Source: Plantibacter flavus (GTDB lineage: Bacteria > Actinomycetota > Actinomycetes > Actinomycetales > Microbacteriaceae). From it: DNA of 64,000 nt. The DNA lies in NCBI RefSeq assembly GCF_900177615.1, contig NZ_FXAP01000003.1, positions 372,001 through 436,000 on the forward strand, in the 5' to 3' direction. Made by a program: the position numbers and the translations under genes. The notes under the pieces are model-generated. The model saw nothing but the letters and a program-made list of their open reading frames with translations. It was not told where the DNA came from and did no database searches. Every line of letters starts with the position of its first letter. Within the stretch, counting starts at the first letter, position 1. Shown piece by piece: positions 37,379 through 45,088 of the stretch.

Positions 37379-38005
37379 ATGCAGGCCAGCGCGTTCGCGT
37401 CGATCGACGTCGACACCATCCGTCGGTCGCTCGGCGAACCGGATCCCGCGGCGACGGCCAAGATCATGGACGAGCTCGACGAGAACTGCCTCGCCTTCCT
37501 CGCCCACTCGCCGTTCTGCACCATCGCGACGTCCGACGCCGACGGCCGGTGCGACAACTCCCCGCGCGGGGACTACCCGGGGTTCGTCCGGGCGCTCGAC
37601 ACCCGCACACTCGTGATCCCGGAGCGCCTCGGCAACCGCCTGGCCGACTCCCTGCAGAACATCGTCCAGAACGGCCACATCGGCATGCTGTGCTTCGTCC
37701 CCGGCATGAGCGAGACCCTCCGGATCAACGGCACGGCCACCGTCACCGACGACCCGGCACTGATGGCCATGCTCGAGCAGGACCACGTGACGCCGCAGCT
37801 CGCGATCGTCGTGCGCACCGAGGAGGTCTACCTGCACTGCGGGCGGGCACTCCTCCGCGGCGGGCTGTGGGACGCCGAGATGCAGGAGCTCGCGGCCGAG
37901 GTGCCGAGCGCGGGTCGGATCTGGGCGAGCATGTCGGGCCTCAGCACCGAGGTCGGCGACGCCATCGACGAGGCGGTCGCCGTCGGGAACCAGAGCCTGT
38001 ACTGA
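37379..38005 (+). CDS. PPOX-class FMN-dependent protein (MSMEG_1061-like)
   Basis: 208 residues of the pyridoxamine-phosphate-oxidase-like split barrel: FCTIATSDADGRCDNSPRGD, the LVIPERLGNRLADSLQNI segment and RINGTATVTDDPAL. These actinobacterial proteins bind FMN or F420; the reaction is unknown. AGAAGGGG precedes the ATG by about 8 nt. Its stop codon (TGATG) leads into a chain of three mini-ORFs ending at the start of the reductase gene, which suggests coupled synthesis of a flavoprotein and an electron-transfer partner. Confidence 0.87.
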   Translation: MQASAFASIDVDTIRRSLGEPDPAATAKIMDELDENCLAFLAHSPFCTIATSDADGRCDNSPRGDYPGFVRALDTRTLVIPERLGNRLADSLQNIVQNGHIGMLCFVPGMSETLRINGTATVTDDPALMAMLEQDHVTPQLAIVVRTEEVYLHCGRALLRGGLWDAEMQELAAEVPSAGRIWASMSGLSTEVGDAIDEAVAVGNQSLY

Positions 38006-38200
38006 TGGCTGGAAGCAACGAGCCTGCACTGATGGCTGAAAGCAGGAGGGGCTACTGATGCGCAACCGCGCAGGCATGACCGGTCCTGATCTCCAGATCG
38101 GCGATGCTACCGATATGAGGGATTCCTGATGCGCAACCGCGCGGGCATGACCGGTCCTGATCTCCAGATCGGCGATGCCATCGACACGAGGGATTCCTGA
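38005..38200 (+). other. Chain of three mini-ORFs joined by TGATG, with a 71-bp tandem repeat
   Basis: Mini-ORF 1 (38005-38058, 17 residues), mini-ORF 2 (38058-38129, 23 residues) and mini-ORF 3 (38129-38200, 23 residues) each begin in the TGATG that ends the previous frame. The third ends on the start codon of the reductase gene. Mini-ORFs 2 and 3 begin with the same codons as the reductase (MRNRAGMT), because its start and ribosome site (GAGGGATTCC) have been copied twice with a 71-bp period. An AGGAGGGG site precedes mini-ORF 2. Whether the peptides matter or only the reinitiation does is not known. Confidence 0.8.
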
Positions 38201-39144
38201 TGCGCAACCGCGCGGGCATGACCCCGCTCATCGTCCAGGAGATCGTCCGCGAGACGCCGACGATCGTCAGCGTCGTGCTCGCCGATCCGGAGGGTCACCG
38301 GCTCCCGCCGTGGGACCCAGGAGCGCACATCGACCTGCAGCTCATCACCCGCCACGAACGGCAGTACTCGCTCTGCGGTGATCCGGCGGACGAATACCGG
38401 TACCGGATCGCCGTCCTGCGGGAGGAGCACTCGCGGGGCGCCTCGCACTACATCCACAACTTCCTCAAGGTCGGTCGGAAGGTGTTCATCCGGCCGCCGC
38501 GGAACCTGTTCCCGCTCTCGGACGCGAAGCGGCACCTGCTCCTCGCGGCCGGCATCGGGATCACGCCGCTGCTCTCGATGGCCCGACGGTTGGCCGCGGG
38601 CGACGCCGACTGGACCCTCGTCTACGCGGTGCGCACGCGGGAGGACATCGCGTTCGCGCCGGAGCTCGAAGCCCTGGGCGACCACGTGCGGATCCATGTC
38701 AGCGCGGAGAGCGGTCGACTCGACCTGGCCGGCCTCCTCGCTGCACTCGAGCCGGGCACCGACGTGTCGGCCTGCGGGCCGCGCGGGTTCACGGACACCC
38801 TCACGAACCTGGCCGAGACACTGCCCGAGGACTGCCGGTTGCACCTCGAGCGGTTCGAGCCCAAGCCCCGCTCCTACCTGCCGAACACGGCGTTCACCGT
38901 CGAGTGCGCGAGGTCGGAGCGGACCGTCGAGGTTCCCGCCGGGCAGACGATGCTGCAGGCGATGCAGGCCGCGCGGGTCGGTGTCGCCGGGTCGTGCATG
39001 CGCGGGGTCTGCGGCTCCTGTGCCGTGCAGGTGGTTGACGGGACGCCGGAGCATCGCGACTCCCTGACGACCGATGACGCGTCGATGATCATGTACCCGT
39101 GCGTATCGCGGTCGCTGACGCCGACCCTCGTGATCGACGCGTAG
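38200..39144 (+). CDS. Phthalate-dioxygenase-reductase-type ferredoxin reductase
   Basis: 314 residues in the PDR order: flavin-binding barrel (RQYSLCGDP), NAD domain (LLAAGIGITPLLSMARR) and C-terminal plant-type [2Fe-2S] domain with Cys266, Cys271, Cys274 and Cys301 (C-x4-C-x2-C-x26-C). It passes electrons from NAD(P)H to an oxygenase, not encoded nearby. The start is the third copy of a duplicated initiation region (GAGGG, 7 nt, ATG). Followed by hairpin-repeat cluster D. Confidence 0.93.
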   Translation: MRNRAGMTPLIVQEIVRETPTIVSVVLADPEGHRLPPWDPGAHIDLQLITRHERQYSLCGDPADEYRYRIAVLREEHSRGASHYIHNFLKVGRKVFIRPPRNLFPLSDAKRHLLLAAGIGITPLLSMARRLAAGDADWTLVYAVRTREDIAFAPELEALGDHVRIHVSAESGRLDLAGLLAALEPGTDVSACGPRGFTDTLTNLAETLPEDCRLHLERFEPKPRSYLPNTAFTVECARSERTVEVPAGQTMLQAMQAARVGVAGSCMRGVCGSCAVQVVDGTPEHRDSLTTDDASMIMYPCVSRSLTPTLVIDA

Positions 39145-39160
39145 GCGGAGCGGCGCGACC

Positions 39161-39497
39161 CCGGTCCCTGAGCCTGTCGAAGGGCGACGTACCCCGTGGA
39201 CACTTCGACAAGCTCAGTGACCGGAGGAAATACGCCGGACCACGAGGCCCCAGCCCCAAACCGGAACACCCACCCCGGCCCCTGAGCACCCACCCCGGTC
39301 CCTAAGCACCCAACCCGGTCCCTGAGCCTGTCGAAGGGCGACGTACCCCGTGGACACTTCGACAAGCTCAGTGACCGGAGGAAGGAACAGCGACCACAAG
39401 AGCGGATCCGGTCCCAGAGCCGGACAACCTCTCCCGGCCCCTGAGCCTGTCGAAGGGCGACGTGCCCCGTGGGCACTTCGACAAGCTCAGTGACCGG
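39161..39497. repeat. Hairpin-repeat cluster D (convergent gap)
   Basis: Three head-to-head pairs: CCCTGAGCCTGTCGAAGGG, a spacer of about 20 bp (GACGTACCCCGTGGACA-like), and CACTTCGACAAGCTCAGTG. Degenerate CCCGGTCCCTAAGCACCCAA-type half-elements lie between. They fill the gap between the reductase and the convergent hydratase gene. No gene is visible in it. Confidence 0.9.
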
Positions 39498-39529
39498 AGG
39501 AAGAGCACCGTGACCTGAGGGGCAGTCCC

Positions 39530-40387
39530 TCAGGTTCCGTGCAGTGCCGCTCGCCAGGTGGCGTCGGCGGAGGCCAGGACGGTGCCGTCGGCGGCACGCA
39601 CGACGACCGAGGTGCCCTCCGGGCCGTCCGTACCCGCGATGCGGAACGCCGTGTCGACGAGCACCGGCGCCTTCGCCCGGAAGTGGACCGACGCGAGCCG
39701 ACGACCACCGGCGTTCGCCGTGAGGGCGTCGAGCACCAGGATGCGGGTGAGTGGGCCGTGCACGAGGAGGTCGTCGAGCCCCTCGACCTCACGCGCCCAC
39801 TGGCGGTCGTAGTGGATGCGGTGCGTGTTGCCCGTCACGGCCGAGAAGCGGAACAGCTGGCGGGAGTCGAGCGAGCGGGTCACGGTCCAGTCGGCTCCGG
39901 CGTCGGGATCGACCGCGTCCTCGGCGGCCACCTCGGGCGCCGCCGTCCGCGGCGAGGGCACCGCGGGCTGCGCCTCGAGGAACACGTCGTGCCAGGTGCT
40001 GCGGACGGCGACCTCGCCATCGACGAGGTATTCACGCACGAGGTCGGCGAAGACGAGCCGTCCGGCCCGCCCCTGCTTCTCGACGAGCGAACCGAGGCTC
40101 GTGCGCTGCGTCACCACGTCGCCGTAGCGGAGAGGCGCCAAGAACTCGGTGTCCTCCCCCGCGTACATGCGGCGCGGGAGGTCGATGACCGGCAGCACGC
40201 CGTCCTCCGCGGGCGAGCCGTCCTCGCGGAGCTGCGCGAACGGCGTCTCGAACGGGAAGTGGACGCCCTCCCAACCGGCGGGGAGCTCCTCGCCCAGGAC
40301 CGGTTCCGGTGCCGCGGTCGCGAAGGTGCTGCGGTACCAGGAGGCGGGACGCAGATCGAGCTGCTCCGTCCGGGCCACGGCTCCCAC
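39530..40387 (-). CDS. Hot-dog (MaoC/FAS1-like) hydratase, mesaconyl/itaconyl-CoA type
   Basis: 285 residues in two hot-dog halves: an N-terminal FAS1-like dehydratase part (PRRMYAGEDTEFLAPLRYGD) and a C-terminal MaoC-like part with FSAVTGNTHRIHYDRQWA and the HGPLTRILVLDAL helix. It resembles 3-methylfumaryl-, mesaconyl- or itaconyl-CoA hydratases; the exact substrate is inferred from the CoA-transferase next door. Its GTG start directly follows a TGA, and the first nine residues (MGAVARTEQ) are the unit copied in the mini-ORFs upstream. Confidence 0.82.
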   Translation of the reverse strand: MGAVARTEQLDLRPASWYRSTFATAAPEPVLGEELPAGWEGVHFPFETPFAQLREDGSPAEDGVLPVIDLPRRMYAGEDTEFLAPLRYGDVVTQRTSLGSLVEKQGRAGRLVFADLVREYLVDGEVAVRSTWHDVFLEAQPAVPSPRTAAPEVAAEDAVDPDAGADWTVTRSLDSRQLFRFSAVTGNTHRIHYDRQWAREVEGLDDLLVHGPLTRILVLDALTANAGGRRLASVHFRAKAPVLVDTAFRIAGTDGPEGTSVVVRAADGTVLASADATWRAALHGT

Positions 40388-40710
40388 TCAGATCACCCCG
40401 TCGGAACGCAACACGGCGATGCGGTCGGCAGGCTGCTCCGTCCGGGCCACGGCTCCCACTCAGATCACCCCGTCGGAACGCAACACGGCGATGCGGTCGG
40501 CAGGCTGCTCCGTCCGGGCCACGGCTCCCACTCAGATCACCCCGTCGGAACGCAACACGGCGATGCGGTCGGCAGGCTGCTCCGTCCGGGCCACGGCTCC
40601 CACTCAGATCACCCCGTCGGAACGCAGTGCGACGATGCGGTCGGCAGGCTGCTCTGTCCGGGCCACGGCTCCCACTCAGATCACCCCGTCGGAACGCAAC
40701 GCGGCGATGC
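40361..40710 (-). repeat. Five-fold 72-bp junction repeat with four in-frame mini-ORFs
   Basis: Exact 72-bp period (element starts at 40361, 40433, 40505, 40577, 40649) covers the last codons of the CoA-transferase and the first codons of the hydratase. On the minus strand it reads as four consecutive 24-codon frames, 40604-40675, 40532-40603, 40460-40531 and 40388-40459. Each begins MGAVARTEQPADRI, ends RSDGVI, and has TGA directly followed by GTG. All are in the same frame as both flanking genes, so only TGA codons separate the six coding units. Confidence 0.9.
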
Positions 40711-41953
40711 GACCGGCGCCGTACCCGGCGAGCGCCGTGAGCACGTCGTCCGCGTGTTCGCCCATGTGGTTCGCCGGACGGTCGGTGGTCGCAGGGGTCG
40801 CGCTCAGTTTGATGGGCTGGCCGAAGGAGCGGAGGGTGCCGAAGGAGCCGTAGTCGGTCTCGACGACCATCTCGCGTTCGGCGGTCCCGGGGTCGTCGAC
40901 GACCTCGCCGATGGTCTTCACGGCGGTGAGCGGGACGACGTCGCCGGCCAGCTCCTCGAGCTCGGCACGGGTGCGGTCCGCGAACCAGGAGATGACGAGC
41001 GGCTTGACGCGGCGGGCGTAGACCTCCTCGTCGAATCGCTTGCGCATGGTGTCGATCTCGGGGTCGGCGATCGCCTCGGGCGTGCCGAACAGCTCGCAGC
41101 TGGCCTTCCAGAGCTTGTCGGTGTACGCGCCGAAGAACACCTGGCCGTCGGCACAAGGGAACAGCTCGTACGGCCGCACCCAGGCGTGTTCGTTGCCGGA
41201 CGGCGAGGCGACGGTCCCGTCGACGGTGTAGTCGACCACGGCGGTCTCGGTCATCGCGATGATGCTGTCGACCTGGGCGACGTCGACGAGTTGGCCGACG
41301 CCGGTGCGCTCGGCGTGGCGGAGGGCGGCGAGGGTGCCGATGACGCCGAACATCGTGGCGGACAGGTCGCCGATGGTGACGCCGACGCGCACGGGCGGCT
41401 GGTCCGCGTAACCGTTCATGGACCAGAGCCCGCCGGCGGCCTGTGCCGTGTTGTCGAACGCCGGACGCCGGCTCCGGGCACCCGTCTGTCCGTAGCCGGA
41501 GATCGCGGTGTACACGAGCTTCGGGTTGATGGCGGCGAGCGCCTCGTACGGCAGGCCGAGCTTGGCCATCGTCCCCGGGCGGAAGTTCTCGACGAGGACG
41601 TCGGCGCTCGCGACGAGGTCGCGCAGCACCTCCTTGCCGGCCTCGCTCGCGAGGTCGAGCGCCAGGCCGAACTTGCCGCGGTTGTACTGGCCGTAGTAGC
41701 CGCTGAACTCCTCGTCGCCGTCGCGCAGGTACGGCGGGAAGCCCCGGGAGACGTCGGGGTCGTTCGGGTTCTCGATCTTGATGACGGTGGCGCCGAGGTC
41801 GGCGAGCATCGACGCCGCGTAGGGGCCGGCGAGGACGCGGGAAAGGTCGAGGACCACGACGCCCTCGAGCGAGCCGGGCGGGACGGCGAGTCGTTCCGTG
41901 GCGGCGAGGATCGCTTCGGGGTCGGCTCCGGTCGACGGCTGGTGCTCGGTCAT
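40676..41953 (-). CDS. CaiB/BaiF-family CoA-transferase
   Basis: 425 residues of the family III CoA-transferase fold: VVVLDLSRVLAGPYAASMLA, LGATVIKIENP, NRGKFGLALDLASEAG, LVENFRPGTM and FDNTAQAAGG, where the Asp (about 167) sits at the usual catalytic position. It moves CoA between carboxylic acids. The adjoining hydratase suggests itaconate, mesaconate or a related C5 acid, but the expected citramalyl-CoA lyase is not in the window. GGAGGA lies about 7 nt before the ATG. The C-terminal codons are part of the 72-bp repeat. Confidence 0.92.
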   Translation of the reverse strand: MTEHQPSTGADPEAILAATERLAVPPGSLEGVVVLDLSRVLAGPYAASMLADLGATVIKIENPNDPDVSRGFPPYLRDGDEEFSGYYGQYNRGKFGLALDLASEAGKEVLRDLVASADVLVENFRPGTMAKLGLPYEALAAINPKLVYTAISGYGQTGARSRRPAFDNTAQAAGGLWSMNGYADQPPVRVGVTIGDLSATMFGVIGTLAALRHAERTGVGQLVDVAQVDSIIAMTETAVVDYTVDGTVASPSGNEHAWVRPYELFPCADGQVFFGAYTDKLWKASCELFGTPEAIADPEIDTMRKRFDEEVYARRVKPLVISWFADRTRAELEELAGDVVPLTAVKTIGEVVDDPGTAEREMVVETDYGSFGTLRSFGQPIKLSATPATTDRPANHMGEHADDVLTALAGYGAGRIAALRSDGVI

Positions 41954-42099
41954 GCGTGTCCTCCTGATCGCCGTACTCCGTACCGGTCAACGGTATCGGG
42001 CGACGGAGACCCCACCCATGTGCGAACCCCACACCTCCCGCACCATTCCATGGATCACCTCTCCGTCGCCGACGACGGGTGCATCGGGACCGGGATAGG

Positions 42100-42118
42100 T
42101 GAGGCTAGGCTAACTCCA
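42100..42118 (+). promoter_or_regulatory. DtxR/IdeR-like iron box over a leaderless promoter
   Basis: TGAGGCTAGGCTAACTCCA matches the TTAGGTTAGGCTAACCTAA-type consensus at 14 of 19 positions. Within it TAGGCT (42106-42111) is 6 nt before the ATG, so repressor binding would cover the -10 region and the transcript start at the start codon. Confidence 0.75.
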
Positions 42119-43128
42119 TGCGTAGCGCGACCCTCCTCCGATCGAGACGCGCGCTCGCCGTCGGCACACTGGCCGCCGCGCTCATCGTCGTCGCCCTCGC
42201 GAGCCTGATGCTCGGCAGCAACCTCATCAGTCCCGTGGCCGTCCTCACCGCCCTGTTCGACCCAGCCCAGGACACCGGCGCCGTCGTCTGGGGGTCGCGG
42301 GTGCCGCGCACGGTGCTCGGCGTCCTCGTCGGCGTCTGCCTCGGGATCGCCGGTGCCGTCATGCAGGGGCAGACCCGCAACCCGCTCGCCGACCCCGGCC
42401 TGTTCGGCGTCTCCGCCGGCGCGAGTCTCGCGGTCGTCGTCGGGGTCTACGTGCTCGGCACGAGCTCGGTGGTCACGACCCTCTGGCTCGCCCTGCTCGG
42501 GGCCACCGTCGCCAGCGTCGTCGTGTTCTCCGTCGCCGCGCTCGGCCGCGGACTGTCAAGTCCCGTCCCGCTCGCGATCGCCGGCACCGCCGTCTCGGCC
42601 CTGCTCGTCGCCCTGACCTCGTACCTCGTCCTGTCCGACGAGACGACCCTGGCCGCCTATCGCATCTGGGTGGTCGGGTCGCTCTCCGGTCGATCACTCA
42701 CGGGCGTCGACGCGGCCCTCGTCTTCGCCGGGCTCGGCCTCGTGTTCGCGGTCGCCAACATCCGCTCGCTGAACGCCCTGGCGCTCGGGACCGAGCTGGC
42801 GAACGGTCTCGGCGAGAACCTCATCCGCGCGCGACTCGTGGGGCTCGCCGCGATCACCCTGCTCACGGCGGCCGCCGTCGCCCTGACCGGCCCGATCGCC
42901 TTCGTCGGACTCACCGCCCCGCACATCGCCCGCACGCTCGTGGGCGGGCATCACGGCTGGCTCCTCCCCGCTTCGGGACTCGTCGGCGGGAGCGTGCTGC
43001 TCGCGTGCGACGTGATCGGTCGACTCATCGGTGGCACCGCCGAGGTGCCCGTGGGCGTCGTCCTCACCGTCGCGGGTGGGGTCGCCTTCATCGCCATCGT
43101 GCGCCGCGGACGGATGGCGGAGCTGTGA
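42118..43128 (+). CDS. Iron-siderophore ABC permease (FecCD family), first
   Basis: 336 residues, about ten membrane helices. Family motifs: SRVPRTVLGVLVGVCLGIAG, MQGQTRNPLADPGLFGVSAG and the C-terminal LTGPIAFVGLTAPHIARTLV. Half of the ferric-siderophore channel. The ATG has no ribosome site and directly follows the -10 box. The stop overlaps the GTG start of the second permease (GTGA). Confidence 0.93.
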   Translation: MRSATLLRSRRALAVGTLAAALIVVALASLMLGSNLISPVAVLTALFDPAQDTGAVVWGSRVPRTVLGVLVGVCLGIAGAVMQGQTRNPLADPGLFGVSAGASLAVVVGVYVLGTSSVVTTLWLALLGATVASVVVFSVAALGRGLSSPVPLAIAGTAVSALLVALTSYLVLSDETTLAAYRIWVVGSLSGRSLTGVDAALVFAGLGLVFAVANIRSLNALALGTELANGLGENLIRARLVGLAAITLLTAAAVALTGPIAFVGLTAPHIARTLVGGHHGWLLPASGLVGGSVLLACDVIGRLIGGTAEVPVGVVLTVAGGVAFIAIVRRGRMAEL

Positions 43129-44180
43129 GCGCCGTGCGGGAGGGCAGCCGCCTCTTCGGCCGTCTGTGGCGAGGGCGGGTCGTCGGCGTCACGATCGCCT
43201 GCCTCGTCGTCGCGCTGGCGTTCGCCCTGCTCGGGATCGTCGCCGGTTCGTCTTCCCTGACGATCCCCGACGTGATCACCACCCTGCTCGGCGGCGGGAC
43301 CGGTGGTCAGGAACTCATCGTGTTCGAGCTCCGCCTCCCCCGGGTCGTCGGCGGTCTCCTCGTCGGTGCGTCCCTCGGACTCGCCGGGGCCCTCACCCAG
43401 ACCTTCGCCCGCAACCCACTCGCCACCCCGGACATCCTCGGTGTCACCTCGGGTGCCGCGCTCGGAGCCGTGGCCGCGATCGTCCTCGTCGGCGGCAGCT
43501 ACTCGGTCGGTGCCGGCGCACTCAGTCTCGGCCTACCGGCCATGGCCGCGATCGGCGCGCTCGTCACCTCGGCCGCCGTCTACGCGTTGTCCTGGCGCGG
43601 CGGGGTCGACAGCTTCCGACTCATCCTCATCGGCATCGGTGCCACCGCGACCCTCGGCGGCATCACGAGCTACCTCATCGCCCGGGCGCAGATCACCGAG
43701 GCCGCAGCGGCGGCGCAGTGGCTCGTCGGCAGCCTCTCGGGGATCTCCTGGTCGAGCGTGTGGCCGGTGCTCGTCGCGCTGGTGATCCTGACGCCGATCG
43801 CGGTCCTGCAGACGAGCAGCCTCGACATCAGCCAGCTCGGCGACGAGTTGTCGACCGGCCTCGGCGTCGCGGTCCAGCGGCATCGGATCGTCGTCATCGC
43901 GTGCGCGGTCCTGCTCGTCGCCGCAGCCGTGTCCGCCGCAGGGCCGATCGAGTTCGTCGCCTTCGTCGCACCGCAGATCGCCCGCCGCCTCGCCCGCACC
44001 GGTCGCCCGCCCCTGCTCGCCTCCGCGCTGCTCGGCGCCGTCATCGTCACGGGCGGCGACGCACTCGTCCGCGGCGTCCTGCCGGGCGAGATCCCGGTGG
44101 GTATCATCACCGCGATCGTCGGCGCGCCCTATCTCATCTGGTTGCTGACGCGCCGCAAGGAACGGGAGACCTCCGCATGA
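43125..44180 (+). CDS. Iron-siderophore ABC permease (FecCD family), second
   Basis: 351 residues with the same signatures (LRLPRVVGGLLVGASLGLAG, TFARNPLATPDILGVTSGAA, GPIEFVAFVAPQIARRLART) and about nine to ten helices. Starts at GTG inside the stop of the first permease and ends overlapping the ATPase start (ATGA), so the three genes are translationally coupled. Forms the heterodimeric membrane part of the importer. Confidence 0.93.
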   Translation: MSAVREGSRLFGRLWRGRVVGVTIACLVVALAFALLGIVAGSSSLTIPDVITTLLGGGTGGQELIVFELRLPRVVGGLLVGASLGLAGALTQTFARNPLATPDILGVTSGAALGAVAAIVLVGGSYSVGAGALSLGLPAMAAIGALVTSAAVYALSWRGGVDSFRLILIGIGATATLGGITSYLIARAQITEAAAAAQWLVGSLSGISWSSVWPVLVALVILTPIAVLQTSSLDISQLGDELSTGLGVAVQRHRIVVIACAVLLVAAAVSAAGPIEFVAFVAPQIARRLARTGRPPLLASALLGAVIVTGGDALVRGVLPGEIPVGIITAIVGAPYLIWLLTRRKERETSA

Positions 44181-45028
44181 CCGACCCCGCCACGACCCCA
44201 TCCCTCGTGAAGGAGCGCCCGACGCCCGCCCTCGAGGCTCGGGGCGTCTCCCTGGCCTACGACCAGACGGTGGTCTTCGAGGGGCTCGACCTCCGCATCG
44301 AGACGGGCGAGGTCACGACCCTCATCGGCGCCAACGGTTGCGGCAAGTCGACCCTGCTGAAGGCGTTCGGTCGTCTGCTCACCCCGACCGCCGGCACGGT
44401 CGAGCTCGACGGTCGCGGCGTGCGGTCGATCCCGACCCGCGAGGTCGCGCGCCGGCTGGCGATCCTGCCGCAGAAGCCCCTGACACCGTCGGCGACGACC
44501 GTCCGTGACCTCGTCTCTCGAGGGCGGCACCCGCACCAGAGCCTCCTCAAGCCGTGGACGCCCGCCGACACGATCGCCGTCGACGAGGCCCTCGCCGCCA
44601 CCGGCCTCGAGACCCTCGCCGACCGCGACACGGCCTCCCTGTCGGGCGGGCAGCTGCAGCGGGCCTGGATCGCCCTGGTGCTCGCGCAGCGGGCCCCCAC
44701 GATCCTGCTCGACGAGCCGACGACCTTCCTCGACCTCAGCCACCAGCTCGACGTCCTCCGACTCGTGCGGTCGATCAACCGCGAGCGTGGTGCGACGGTC
44801 GTCATGGTGCTGCACGACCTCACGCTCGCCGGTCGGTACTCCGACCGCCTCGTCGTCGTGGGCGGCGGCCGCGTCATCGCCGACGGCACGCCGTGGGAGG
44901 TCCTCACCCCGGCCGTGCTCCGCGAGGCCTTCGACCTCGACGCGATCGTCATCCCCGACCCGAGCAGCGGCTCGCCGCTCATCGTGCCCGTCGACCCCGA
45001 CGACGCGATCGCCCTCGACGCGGAGTGA
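44177..45028 (+). CDS. Iron-siderophore ABC ATPase (FecE/FhuC-like)
   Basis: 283 residues: Walker A GANGCGKST, signature LSGGQLQRAWIALVLAQ, Walker B ILLDEPTTFLDL and the switch VLHDLTLAGRYSDRL, the classical siderophore-importer ATPase. The start overlaps the permease stop. Downstream 60 bp hold the second iron box and the binding-protein start. Confidence 0.94.
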   Translation: MTDPATTPSLVKERPTPALEARGVSLAYDQTVVFEGLDLRIETGEVTTLIGANGCGKSTLLKAFGRLLTPTAGTVELDGRGVRSIPTREVARRLAILPQKPLTPSATTVRDLVSRGRHPHQSLLKPWTPADTIAVDEALAATGLETLADRDTASLSGGQLQRAWIALVLAQRAPTILLDEPTTFLDLSHQLDVLRLVRSINRERGATVVMVLHDLTLAGRYSDRLVVVGGGRVIADGTPWEVLTPAVLREAFDLDAIVIPDPSSGSPLIVPVDPDDAIALDAE

Positions 45029-45064
45029 TCCGGGCGATCGGGCATTCCGATATCGTTTCGTGAC

Positions 45065-45083
45065 TTAGGTTCGGCTACCCTAA
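45065..45083 (+). promoter_or_regulatory. DtxR/IdeR-like iron box, near-consensus
   Basis: TTAGGTTCGGCTACCCTAA matches the IdeR/DtxR consensus at 17 of 19 positions. The embedded TACCCT (45076-45081) is 7 nt before the lipoprotein ATG, another leaderless-type promoter covered by the operator. The binding protein can thus be transcribed separately from the permease-ATPase genes. Confidence 0.88.
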
Positions 45084-45088
45084 GTATC

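Noticed and set aside
41954-42117. Short palindrome TACCG-N5-CGGTA upstream of the CoA-transferase
   Set aside because: Only five-base arms and no matching regulator gene; not convincing as an operator.
39539-42208. 889-codon open frame on the plus strand opposite the hydratase and CoA-transferase genes
   Set aside because: It is antisense to two well-supported enzymes, has a biased Gly/Arg/Val/Glu composition without domains, and includes the 72-bp repeat. High GC keeps such shadow frames open.
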